DNA of 15,227 nucleotides from Actinomycetota bacterium (GCA_947481755.1 CANKHS010000015.1:1-15227), one strand, 5' to 3'. Shown: positions 5,832 through 12,509, counted from the stretch's first letter. Made by a program: numbers and translations. The notes: generated by a model from the sequence alone, not told the origin.

Positions 5832-7747
5832 GTGCCGAGCGCTCCTCCGCGCACGTCGGAAACCACAGGAGGAGGTCCAATCCTCACGCCTGCTTCCTCC
5901 TCTTCGGTCCGCGAAATTGTCCGCCTCACATCTCCAAACGACAGGCCCGCCAGCGAGAGAAAGACGAAGCCGAGGCCGGCACCGAGCGCAACTTCAATCA
6001 CCTGGAGCCCGATCGCGAACGTCACTGCAGCACCGAAATTGATATCGAAAGCCTGCGATAACGCCGTGGCGACGGCAATCTGGAAGACGCCAAGGTTGCC
6101 TGGAACGAGCGGAATAAAGCCGACAAGGTTCGAGACGAGGAACACCACACAGGCTGCAGCCACACGATGCGTATCGATATTGAAAGCAGCCAGCGCAAGG
6201 TAGATACCAATAATCTGCGCGACCCACGACAGGATGCCTGCACTAAACGAGAAGATCGCGAGCCAGGGCCGCCGCAAAAGCTGAGCACCGCGACTGACCG
6301 CGTGGAGATGAAATTCGATGGTTCGCAGCGTCGAGCGCCACCACGTGCGCGCGTAATCCTCGGCAACGTCACCGCGCTGCAGACGCCAGCGGCTGATGAT
6401 CTCGACAACCGCCACGCCGAGAATGCCAGCCAAGACGACGCCCAAGAGGATCAAGGTGCCACGACCAGCCCAGTCGGGGACACCGTCGACGCTGAACACC
6501 ATGGCCACCAGCAGGACCGCAAGCGTGATCCCCAGCACGAGTTGCTCCATCACAACCGTGGCCGTCATGGTGGAAATTGGCACGTCTTGCCCATCTTTTG
6601 CAAGGCGTTTGCGCAGTACAACCATCCGCCCCACCTCACCAAGGCGTGCGATCAGCACGGTGTTGAGCAAGAAGCCCACGAAGATCGCGGGCACAACCGC
6701 GCGGTAGGGCGCCTTGACGCCTGGCACCGAATCGAGTGAGGCCTTCCAAATCACAGCCTTGAAGGCGACGGAGATAAAATTGGCAATCAGGGACAGAATC
6801 AGCAACGGAATACTGAGGCTGCGGAAGGTGTCGAAGATCGCCGTGACCTCGCCTCGGTCGACGCGAGCCAGGCCGATGGCAGCAAGCACGACGATGACCG
6901 TAGCCACGATCGCAAGCCGTCGCCACGAGATTGGCTTGGGCGGGTCAAGCGCCGCGATCTCACTCATCGTGAGCAGTTCGTAGCCTTCGCTGCGCGCCGC
7001 ATCAAGAATCGCCGGTAGCGCCTCTGCTGTCTGCGAACGATCGTCGCTGCCCCAGCCATCGGCGTCATGCAAGAGCAGAATCGCGCCGGGCTTGAGCGCT
7101 TTGACCGAGCGCTTGACAATCACGTCTGCCCCGGGCTTGGCTGTATCGAAGACACCTGCCGACCAGGCACACGTTGCGTATCCGAGTCGGCGGGCAGTGC
7201 TCGATACGAACGGACTGCGAAAGCCGTGCGGCGCACGAAAAACCCGCACTGGCGGCGCGCCGGACTGCTTGAGAATGCGCTCGGTCCGATGCAGTTGGCG
7301 ATGCACTTGAGCGGGCCCAGCAAACGCGAGGATCCCGTGGTCATACCCGTGGTTGCCAAGCTCGTGGCCCTCACGAACAATGCGCTCGACAATCTCTGGG
7401 TACTGCTCGGCATGTTTGCCCAACACGAAGAACGTGGCGCGAACTCCCTCCGCTTTGAGGGCGTCAAGGATCTTCGGGGTCGTATCCGGGGAGGGACCGT
7501 CATCAAACGTCAATGCGGCCACGGAGCGCTGGATCCGCGAGCCATCCACGACTCCGCCGAACAGGGGCGAACTGGCCCCGAACATCCCCCACACGCCAAT
7601 TGTAAGCAGCAAGGCAACACCAACGTCGATGACCCAGGCCAGCCAAGACAGATGCATCCGGGCGAGCACACCATCGGCGATAACAGTTGCGAGGATCACG
7701 ACGAGGCCAATCACAACGGCTCGGAGGATGGTCTGGCGCTTGGTCAT
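5828..7747 (-). CDS. Fusion of NodB polysaccharide deacetylase and LPG-synthase-TM/flippase-like domain
   Basis: A 639-residue polytopic membrane protein. Two N-terminal transmembrane helices (about 10-27, 36-57) precede a NodB domain with all key motifs: TFDDGP (80-85), NHGYDH with metal ligands H133/H137, RAPHGFRSP (171-179) and LLLHD (224-228). From about 277 an eight-or-so-helix UPF0104/lysylphosphatidylglycerol-synthase-TM (flippase-like) domain follows, with the family motif VPGNLGVFQIA (548-558). The C-tail is soluble and acidic (TEEEEAG). The NodB part predicts deacetylation or deformylation of a sugar; the membrane part resembles the transporter-like N-domain of MprF/AglD. The start overlaps the glycosyltransferase stop (ATGA, 7744-7747). 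Positive charges at the N-terminus and before the helix at 277 suggest a cytosolic NodB domain, as in ArnD. A deacetylate-then-flip enzyme for a lipid-linked sugar is inference. Confidence 0.85.
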   Translation of the reverse strand: MTKRQTILRAVVIGLVVILATVIADGVLARMHLSWLAWVIDVGVALLLTIGVWGMFGASSPLFGGVVDGSRIQRSVAALTFDDGPSPDTTPKILDALKAEGVRATFFVLGKHAEQYPEIVERIVREGHELGNHGYDHGILAFAGPAQVHRQLHRTERILKQSGAPPVRVFRAPHGFRSPFVSSTARRLGYATCAWSAGVFDTAKPGADVIVKRSVKALKPGAILLLHDADGWGSDDRSQTAEALPAILDAARSEGYELLTMSEIAALDPPKPISWRRLAIVATVIVVLAAIGLARVDRGEVTAIFDTFRSLSIPLLILSLIANFISVAFKAVIWKASLDSVPGVKAPYRAVVPAIFVGFLLNTVLIARLGEVGRMVVLRKRLAKDGQDVPISTMTATVVMEQLVLGITLAVLLVAMVFSVDGVPDWAGRGTLILLGVVLAGILGVAVVEIISRWRLQRGDVAEDYARTWWRSTLRTIEFHLHAVSRGAQLLRRPWLAIFSFSAGILSWVAQIIGIYLALAAFNIDTHRVAAACVVFLVSNLVGFIPLVPGNLGVFQIAVATALSQAFDINFGAAVTFAIGLQVIEVALGAGLGFVFLSLAGLSFGDVRRTISRTEEEEAGVRIGPPPVVSDVRGGALGT

Positions 7748-8907
7748 GCGCCAGGGCCCTTCTCGAGCAGGCCTAGGTAGTACTCCTCCAGTTGGGCCGC
7801 GACTTTAGTCCAGGCATACTCGCTGACCGCGGTCTTGCGGCCTTCACGCCCCATCCGCTCGCGCTCTTCGGGGCGCTCAATCAGATACATCAGGGACTCG
7901 GCAAACCGCTCAACGTTCTCGGCAGGCGAAATCAGGAGCCCCTGCTTGCCGTGCTCCATCAGGAGCTGGAAACCCGAAATCCGGCTCGCGACGACCGGGC
8001 GACCACAACTCATCGCCTCAAGCAACACCATCCCAAACGACGCTCGCTGACAGGGCGTGCAGTGAATGTCGGCGGTCGCGTAATAACGCGGCCGGTTCCA
8101 GTTGACGCGCCCCGCCCAGTGCACGTCGCCCGCAATGTCGTCTGGCACGAGCTTCTGATAGCGAGACCGCAACGGACCATCGCCCACCACGATCAATCGC
8201 ACCTCTGGTCCGACACGACGGCGCACCTCTGTGAAGGCGCCGATCATCGTGTCGAGCCCATTGCGCGGATCGAAGCGGCCGAGGAAGAGGATGTTGGTCT
8301 TTCCGTCCCGCAATTCGGGAATCGGGTCGGCCTCCGGCGAGAAGTGGCGATCGTCGATGCCGTTGGGAATCACCGTGTACTCGTACGGAAGATACGGCGC
8401 AAGCGAGCCAATACAGGCCTCGCTGACCACGATCTTGCCGTCGAGTCGGCTGATCACCCGTCGCAGAATCGGGGCAGCGATATCGAAGCCGAGCGTGCGC
8501 GGGAAGACAGAGTGAAAGGTGCCAACCGTGACCGCTGTTTTGGGCGCCGCAAGCACGCCGAGCATCGGCAGAATCGGGCTGTAGGGCGAGTGCACGTGGA
8601 CGACATCGACCTTGCGCTCTTGGAAAATTTTGCGCAACTTACGGCGCAGCAGTGGGTCGACAACGTGATACGTCTGCGAGGCATTGCCGTAGCCCGGAAG
8701 CGCTGCGCCGACGCGAACGATCTCGAAGGGCACGCCATCCTCAGGATGAATCTCGCCATCGACAATCCCTGGTGGACGCACAACGTTGCCCGTCACCACG
8801 GTCACCTCGTGCCCGCGTCGAGTCAACTCCGTGGCCTGGCCATGGACGTGCTCGGTAATCCCGCCGAGATGCGGGTAGTAGTAGTCAGTGACGATGGCGA
8901 TCCGCAC
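7744..8907 (-). CDS. GT-B glycosyltransferase, family 4 (PimB/PimC-like)
   Basis: A retaining GT4-type glycosyltransferase of 387 residues from the chosen start, probably at the cytosolic membrane face. The N-terminal lobe starts RIAIVTDYYYPHLGG with the Gly-rich donor/acceptor loop. The C-terminal lobe has FLGRFDPRNGLDTMIGAF, VVGDGPLR and SFGMVLLEAMSCGRPVV. The first Glu of the usual E-x7-E donor motif is replaced by Ala (codon 8041-8043), while the second is kept. A longer reading frame opens at GTG 8943. GTG 8907 is preferred because the family start motif follows immediately and a TACGAT hexamer ends 9 nt upstream. The ATGA overlap with the deacetylase-flippase gene places both in one pathway, probably assembling a lipid-linked or envelope glycan. 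Donor and acceptor sugars cannot be inferred. Confidence 0.88.
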   Translation of the reverse strand: MRIAIVTDYYYPHLGGITEHVHGQATELTRRGHEVTVVTGNVVRPPGIVDGEIHPEDGVPFEIVRVGAALPGYGNASQTYHVVDPLLRRKLRKIFQERKVDVVHVHSPYSPILPMLGVLAAPKTAVTVGTFHSVFPRTLGFDIAAPILRRVISRLDGKIVVSEACIGSLAPYLPYEYTVIPNGIDDRHFSPEADPIPELRDGKTNILFLGRFDPRNGLDTMIGAFTEVRRRVGPEVRLIVVGDGPLRSRYQKLVPDDIAGDVHWAGRVNWNRPRYYATADIHCTPCQRASFGMVLLEAMSCGRPVVASRISGFQLLMEHGKQGLLISPAENVERFAESLMYLIERPEERERMGREGRKTAVSEYAWTKVAAQLEEYYLGLLEKGPGA

Positions 8908-8916
8908 GCTTTGTGC

Positions 8917-8922
8917 ATCGTA
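8917..8922 (-). promoter_or_regulatory. Candidate -10 element of the glycosyltransferase operon
   Basis: TACGAT on the minus strand ends 9 nt before GTG 8907. It would place transcription within a few bases of that start codon, giving a near-leaderless mRNA. No Shine-Dalgarno and no clear -35 element are seen. If real, it excludes the longer GTG 8943 start. Confidence 0.3.
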
Positions 8923-8981
8923 GCCTCGCGCTCGCGGTGGCACTCACGCCCGTGTGCTGCCGGCGTTTCTTCTACGCGCGC

Positions 8982-8987
8982 TATCAT
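8982..8987 (+). promoter_or_regulatory. Candidate -10 element for leaderless fmdB-like mRNA
   Basis: TATCAT (four of six matches to TATAAT) is followed by 7 nt and then the GTG at 8995. The start codon thus falls at the expected transcription start. It overlaps the alternative ATG at 8986, which could not then be in the transcript. Confidence 0.4.
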
Positions 8988-8994
8988 GCGCCCC

Positions 8995-9318
8995 GTGCCA
9001 ACGTACGAATACAAGTGCGCCGCAGGTCATCTGACTGAGGTCATCCAGAAGATGTCGGACGAGCCGCTGAAGAAATGCGGTACCTGCGGCAAGAAGGTCG
9101 AGCGCGTCCTGTTCGCGCCGTCGATCCATTACAAGGGCACGGGCTTCTACTCCACGGACTACGGCAAGGGTGGCAAGAAGCCACGCACTGAGGCCAAGTC
9201 CGAGAGCGGCGACAGCAAGAAATCCGACTCTGGCGATGCCAAGAAGTCGGACTCGTCGAGCAGCTCGTCGAGTGATTCGTCGAGCAGTACGTCTGCTCCC
9301 AAGAAGTCCGACTCTTAG
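8995..9318 (+). CDS. FmdB-family zinc ribbon protein with Ser/Lys/Asp-rich tail
   Basis: A 107-residue FmdB-type putative regulatory or nucleic-acid-associated protein. The N-terminal zinc ribbon begins PTYEYKC; probable ligands are C8, H12, C28 and C31, i.e. Cys-x3-His plus Cys-x2-Cys instead of four cysteines. It is followed by the conserved HYKGTGFYSTDYG segment (45-57). From about residue 60 the protein is low complexity, with Lys-Lys-Ser-Asp units and a poly-Ser run, probably disordered. The GTG at 8995 gives the canonical family start (M)PTYEY; ATG 8986 would add only MRP. No Shine-Dalgarno is present. The frame is open far upstream, antisense to the glycosyltransferase, but that part is not coding. 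The molecular function of FmdB proteins is poorly defined. Confidence 0.88.
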   Translation: MPTYEYKCAAGHLTEVIQKMSDEPLKKCGTCGKKVERVLFAPSIHYKGTGFYSTDYGKGGKKPRTEAKSESGDSKKSDSGDAKKSDSSSSSSSDSSSSTSAPKKSDS

Positions 9319-9860
9319 AGCCCGCTAACGACGACGCGTCCTGCGTCGGCGACTGCACGGAGCCCGGCAGGGAAGTCCCAGTTGGCACGATCGGTCTCTT
9401 CGATCATGTTCGAAATCGCCCGTAGCTCCACGCAGGGGACACCCGCTTCGGCAGCCGCGCGCAAGACGGCAAAGCCCTCCATCGCCTCGACCTCACAGTC
9501 GCGACTCCCCCCGACCATCGCGGTCGTCGCAATCGGTAATTGCCGCGCCTCAGGCAGGAGCGTCGCGATCCGAGCGAGCAGGTCCGGATCGGGATGACAG
9601 GTTGTGACGAGCGTCGGCGTGGCCGCGGACAAGTCGCTGTAGTGACTCTCCATACCGATCACGACATCGCCGATCTGAAGTCCACTCGCTCGACGGGCGC
9701 CCGCAATGCCGACGTGCAGGATCGCGTCCGGTGGATCATTGGCAAGACGCGCAGCCGTCGCAATCCCCGCCTCAACAGGACCAATGCCAACCGCGAGTAC
9801 CTCGTGGTCCGTCGCCCAGGCGAGCTCGGGCATCGTGGCTGCAAGGACAAGGATCCGCAT
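9315..9860 (-). CDS. mqnB: Phosphorylase-superfamily nucleosidase, futalosine hydrolase-like
   Basis: A 181-residue member of the MTA/SAH nucleosidase-phosphorylase superfamily. Seen: base/ribose-site motifs GIGPVEA (25-31) and HVGIAGA (49-55), the ribose-binding VEAMEGF (124-130), and LRAISN followed by DRANW (146-161). The Asn at 151 in place of the catalytic-site Asp of MTA/SAH nucleosidases, and the DR..W ending, resemble futalosine hydrolase (MqnB). MqnB releases hypoxanthine from futalosine in the futalosine menaquinone route. At 181 aa it is shorter than the roughly 220 aa I expect for MqnB. No other mqn gene is nearby, so a different nucleoside substrate is possible. The ATG at 9860 lies 10 nt after a TACAAT hexamer. 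Its stop overlaps the stop of the convergent FmdB gene. Confidence 0.7.
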   Translation of the reverse strand: MRILVLAATMPELAWATDHEVLAVGIGPVEAGIATAARLANDPPDAILHVGIAGARRASGLQIGDVVIGMESHYSDLSAATPTLVTTCHPDPDLLARIATLLPEARQLPIATTAMVGGSRDCEVEAMEGFAVLRAAAEAGVPCVELRAISNMIEETDRANWDFPAGLRAVADAGRVVVSGL

Positions 9861-9870
9861 CGCGCTAGCG

Positions 9871-9876
9871 ATTGTA
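9871..9876 (-). promoter_or_regulatory. Candidate -10 element of the nucleosidase gene
   Basis: TACAAT on the minus strand (five of six to consensus) ends 10 nt before the ATG at 9860, predicting a leader of only a few bases. It sits back-to-back with the plus-strand hexamer at 9920-9925 in a 71-bp divergent intergenic region. No -35 match was found. Confidence 0.4.
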
Positions 9877-9919
9877 CGGGCGTTGCACGCCGCGAGCTCG
9901 ATTTCCCCTCGGTTCCCAG

Positions 9920-9925
9920 TACACT
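9920..9925 (+). promoter_or_regulatory. Candidate -10 element for leaderless amidotransferase mRNA
   Basis: TACACT is followed by 6 nt and then ATG 9932. Transcription would start at or next to the A of the start codon. No Shine-Dalgarno precedes this ATG, consistent with a leaderless mRNA. Confidence 0.4.
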
Positions 9926-9931
9926 CGCCGT

Positions 9932-10654
9932 ATGAATATCTTGGTGCTCCAGCACATCGATTGCGAGCCGCCCGCCGCCTATGGCACTGCGCTTGCTGCC
10001 CGCGGCCACGTCCTCTTCCCCGTCGAAGTTGATGAGGGCGAGAGGCTGCCCGATTGGCGTGATTTCGGCGCGATCATCGCGATGGGTGGCCCGATGGGTG
10101 TCTACGAAGACGCTGCGTATCCCTGGCTCGTCGCCGAGAAGCAACTGATCGGCGACGCCGTCCGCGCCGGCCTCCCCTACTTTGGTGCCTGTCTGGGCGT
10201 GCAGCTCCTCGCGGCGGCACTCGGCGGCCGCGTCTACCCCGGCGAAACCCCCGAGGTTGGGGTGCTCGACGTGATGCTGACCGAGGAGGGCCTGCGCGAT
10301 CCCGTCGCGTCGATCCTGCCCCCAACCTTCAAGGCACTGCAGTGGCATGGCGATACCTTCGACCTGCCCGAGGGTGCCGTCAGTCTGTTCTCGAGCCCGG
10401 CCTACGCCAACCAAGGCTTTCGCTTCGGCGAGGTCGCCTACGGCGTGCAGTTTCACCTTGAGGTCGATCAGCAACTAGCGGATGAATGGGCAGAGATCCC
10501 GGCCTACAAAACAGCGGCCGAAACCGTGCTCGGACCCGGCGGCCTCGATCAGCTACTGGCAGGTGTGCTCGAGCATTCGGACCGCATGCTGCCGCATGCC
10601 CACGTGTTGATCGATGCCTGGCTTGATCAGGTCCTCGAGCACGGTCACGTCTAA
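9932..10654 (+). CDS. Class I glutamine amidotransferase-like protein (GuaA-N-like)
   Basis: A 240-residue stand-alone triad glutamine amidotransferase domain. The nucleophile elbow is GACLGVQLL (C87) and the other triad members are in GVQFHLEV (H175, E177). The oxyanion/glutamine loop GGPMGVYED is at 52-60. It resembles the stand-alone 'GMP synthase-like' amidotransferases, whose true roles include gamma-glutamyl hydrolysis; no synthetase domain is attached. The frame is open upstream to 9872, but the ATG at 9932 starts the conserved NILVLQH strand and follows a -10-like hexamer by 6 nt. The C-terminal 60 residues form a helical extension. It converges on the VapC gene with 6 bp between stops. 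The substrate is not predictable from context. Confidence 0.85.
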   Translation: MNILVLQHIDCEPPAAYGTALAARGHVLFPVEVDEGERLPDWRDFGAIIAMGGPMGVYEDAAYPWLVAEKQLIGDAVRAGLPYFGACLGVQLLAAALGGRVYPGETPEVGVLDVMLTEEGLRDPVASILPPTFKALQWHGDTFDLPEGAVSLFSSPAYANQGFRFGEVAYGVQFHLEVDQQLADEWAEIPAYKTAAETVLGPGGLDQLLAGVLEHSDRMLPHAHVLIDAWLDQVLEHGHV

Positions 10655-10660
10655 CGGGGC

Positions 10661-11068
10661 TCAGCGCACACGCACGTCGGGCAGGCCCTCGAAGCCCTTG
10701 CGGTCGAGGGTCACCACCGTACGTCCCGTTGCGCGTGCGGTCGCGGCAATGATCAGGTCGTGATCGCCGCGCATCGTGCCAGTGCGACGGCAATGCGCGA
10801 GTAACTCCGCGTGATGGCGGGCAGTTGCCACGTCGTACTGGACGACGGGATAGCTCTCGATCATGTGCTCCGCAAATGCCTGTCGCCGTTCGGCGCGGAC
10901 GCCGGCGGCGAGGCAGGCACCGAGCAACAGCTCGGCGATGCTAATCGCAGCAACGGCAATCTCGAATGGACCATCCTCGCCTGCAAGAGCCGTCCCCGGA
11001 TCAAGCGTGCCGCGTTCAATCTCGACCAGCACACTGGTATCAAGAAGTACGCCCCTCACCGGTCCCAC
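10661..11068 (-). CDS. vapC: VapC-type PIN-domain toxin ribonuclease
   Basis: A 135-residue PIN domain, the toxin half of a type II toxin-antitoxin pair. Mg-binding acidic residues are visible: D10 in LLDTSVLV, E46 in ISIAELLLG, D104 in GDHDLIIAATA and D122 in TLDRKGF. VapC toxins cleave tRNA or rRNA to stop growth; the target here is unknown. Two GTG starts are possible. GTG 11068 overlaps the antitoxin by 13 nt and has GAGG closely upstream. GTG 11059 forms a 4-nt GTGA overlap and starts right at the conserved RGVLLDTS. Both imply coupling to antitoxin translation, which would keep the proteins in balance. The catalytic set is complete, so the toxin looks intact. Confidence 0.87.
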   Translation of the reverse strand: MGPVRGVLLDTSVLVEIERGTLDPGTALAGEDGPFEIAVAAISIAELLLGACLAAGVRAERRQAFAEHMIESYPVVQYDVATARHHAELLAHCRRTGTMRGDHDLIIAATARATGRTVVTLDRKGFEGLPDVRVR

Positions 11069-11322
11069 GGATCCTCGATCGGACTACGCCGTTCGCGGAC
11101 CCAACTGATGTCGCCCCACCAGGTGTCGTCTGGTTCGGGGTACCTTTCATGATGCTGCTGCAGAAATTCCTGTAACGCGCCGACGCTGCCCGCGCCGGTT
11201 GGAGAGAGCTCGGCAATCGCCCGGCCATGCCGCGTAATACGAAACGATTCGCCCGTCCGTTCGACACGATCAAGCAGGTCGCGAAAGGCGCGAGCTGCAT
11301 CGGTGGCGGTGATCTCAATCAC
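11056..11322 (-). CDS. Phd/YefM-type antitoxin
   Basis: An 88-residue antitoxin partner of the PIN toxin encoded immediately downstream. The N-terminal half, starting IEITATDAARAFRDLLDRV and continuing to FRITRHGRAIAELSP, is the DNA-binding and dimerising Phd/YefM (prevent-host-death) fold. The Trp- and Arg-rich C-terminal half (about 50-88) should wrap the toxin. The frame stays open upstream to 11427, but that extension reads through the palindromic operator and lacks family character. GTG 11322 starts the conserved domain 7 nt after a TAATCT hexamer. The system is probably autorepressed, since the palindromes at 11330-11349 cover that hexamer. The pairing of a Phd/YefM antitoxin with a PIN toxin is known in other bacteria. 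Confidence 0.85.
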   Translation of the reverse strand: MIEITATDAARAFRDLLDRVERTGESFRITRHGRAIAELSPTGAGSVGALQEFLQQHHERYPEPDDTWWGDISWVRERRSPIEDPWDR

Positions 11323-11329
11323 ACCAACG

Positions 11330-11350
11330 AGATTATCAGATAATCTGATT
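11330..11350 (-). promoter_or_regulatory. Overlapping palindromic operator covering the toxin-antitoxin promoter
   Basis: On the plus strand 11330-11346 is AGATTATC-A-GATAATCT, a perfect 8-bp-arm palindrome. A second one, ATCAGAT-A-ATCTGAT (11335-11349), overlaps it with its centre shifted by 4 bp. The block is strikingly AT-rich against GC-rich surroundings. Read on the minus strand, the palindrome ends in TAATCT (11335-11330), 7 nt before the GTG at 11322. A repressor bound here would therefore occlude the -10 element. Autoregulation by the antitoxin or toxin-antitoxin complex is the expected role. Confidence 0.7.
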
Positions 11351-11490
11351 TGCACTGGAAAAAGGATATCGCGGCTGTGCCGACCGATTCCACACCCGAA
11401 GCGCGGAGTCGCACCGGAACCACGCACAGATCAGGAGGCGGGTCATACGAAAACGACTCACCAGGACTATCACTCGTACGTAACTCACGC

Positions 11491-11496
11491 TAGTCT
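11491..11496 (+). promoter_or_regulatory. Candidate -10 element for leaderless Rieske oxygenase mRNA
   Basis: TAGTCT is followed by 6 nt and ATG 11503, matching the spacing seen before the amidotransferase gene. There is no Shine-Dalgarno. The rest of the 180-bp divergent region (11323-11502) holds only the toxin-antitoxin operator; I see no other element. Confidence 0.4.
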
Positions 11497-11502
11497 CGAC
11501 CA

Positions 11503-12486
11503 ATGACCGCAGCGACCAAGCGCCTCTCCCAGTTCTGGCATCCGATTGCTCGCGTCGAAGATGTCACCGAGCAGCCGCAGCAATTCGTGTTGCTTGACGA
11601 GAAACTCGTTGCCTTTCGTACCGACGCCGGCATCAGCGTCTTCAAGGACCTCTGCATCCATCGTGGCACCGCACTCTCGCTCGGCACGGTCAAAAACGGC
11701 TGCATCGTCTGCCCGTACCACGGCTGGGAATTCGATTCGACGGGTGCCTGCGTCAAGATCCCGGCACAGCCCGGTAAGCCGATTCCTGCGGCTGCACGTG
11801 CAATTTCGTACCACGTCGCGGAGCGGTATGGACTCGTCTGGGTGGCACTCGAAGACCCGATCCAAGAGATTCCCCACGTCCCCGAGAACCTCGATCAGGA
11901 CGCGACCTTCACGACCGATGTGTTTAGCGTCCTTGAGTGGAACACCTCGGCCGGCCGTTCGACCGAGAACTCGATGGACGTCTCGCATTTCCCCTTCGTG
12001 CACCCCGAGCTGCTCGGTGATCCCGACGCGCCGGAGCAGGACCCCTACGACCTCCACGCCGAGGATTGGGGTCAGTGGTTCCGCGTCCCCAACCAGTTTT
12101 GGCGTAGCGTCGATGGCACGCAGAACTCGCGCATTACCTACGTCTACACGCACGTCTATCCGTTCACCATGCACCTCTACGTGACGGTCGACGGTGATAC
12201 CTCCGGCAACGTGATGTCCGTGATGGTGATCGCCTCACCGACCGAGGCGAAGAAGACGAAGGTCTTCCGGATTGCCTTTCGCAACTACGTCGAGACCAAC
12301 GCCAACTTCGTCAGTGACTACCTCTTTATCCTCGAACAGGATCGGGTCGTCGTCGAGAGCATTCGGCCTGAGGAAATCCCGGCCTCGCTGAAGCAAGAGC
12401 TCCACATCAAGGTGCCGGATCTGTCCTCGATTGCGTTTCGGCGCTGGCTCGAGGACGTCGACATGCAGGGGTTGGCGGAGGTCTAG
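11503..12486 (+). CDS. Rieske non-heme iron oxygenase, terminal oxygenase component
   Basis: A 327-residue Rieske oxygenase of the VanA/pheophorbide-oxygenase-like group, which hydroxylates or O/N-demethylates organic substrates using O2 and electrons from a reductase. The [2Fe-2S] site is Cys51-x-His53 and Cys70-x2-His73 with a 16-residue spacer. The mononuclear iron site is ENSMDVSHFPFVH (155-167: N156, D159, H162, H167), with the third ligand probably D280 in ILEQDRVVVE. All cofactor residues are present, so it should be active. No ferredoxin or reductase gene is adjacent. The substrate is unknown. DedA follows 30 bp downstream but probably has its own promoter. Confidence 0.9.
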   Translation: MTAATKRLSQFWHPIARVEDVTEQPQQFVLLDEKLVAFRTDAGISVFKDLCIHRGTALSLGTVKNGCIVCPYHGWEFDSTGACVKIPAQPGKPIPAAARAISYHVAERYGLVWVALEDPIQEIPHVPENLDQDATFTTDVFSVLEWNTSAGRSTENSMDVSHFPFVHPELLGDPDAPEQDPYDLHAEDWGQWFRVPNQFWRSVDGTQNSRITYVYTHVYPFTMHLYVTVDGDTSGNVMSVMVIASPTEAKKTKVFRIAFRNYVETNANFVSDYLFILEQDRVVVESIRPEEIPASLKQELHIKVPDLSSIAFRRWLEDVDMQGLAEV

Positions 12487-12503
12487 CCCCGGCCCCCTCC
12501 ACG

Positions 12504-12509
12504 TAGACT
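12504..12509 (+). promoter_or_regulatory. Candidate -10 element for leaderless dedA-like mRNA
   Basis: TAGACT, 7 nt before GTG 12517, lies in the 30-bp gap after the Rieske stop. Its resemblance to TAGTCT upstream of the Rieske gene (11491-11496) and the matching spacing support independent transcription of this gene. No -35 element is recognised. Confidence 0.35.

Noticed and set aside
7792..8994. Long plus-strand open frame running into the FmdB gene, suggesting a 508-residue fusion
   Set aside because: It is antisense to the well-supported glycosyltransferase, has no recognisable domain, and only the part from 8995 matches a family. High GC keeps such shadow frames open.
9241..9300. Repetitive TCGTCGAGCAG-like DNA as a possible tandem repeat element
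   Set aside because: It is explained by codons for the Ser-rich tail of the FmdB protein.
11323..11427. N-terminal extension of the antitoxin to 11427
   Set aside because: It would translate the palindromic operator region and adds 35 residues absent from the Phd/YefM fold; GTG 11322 fits better.
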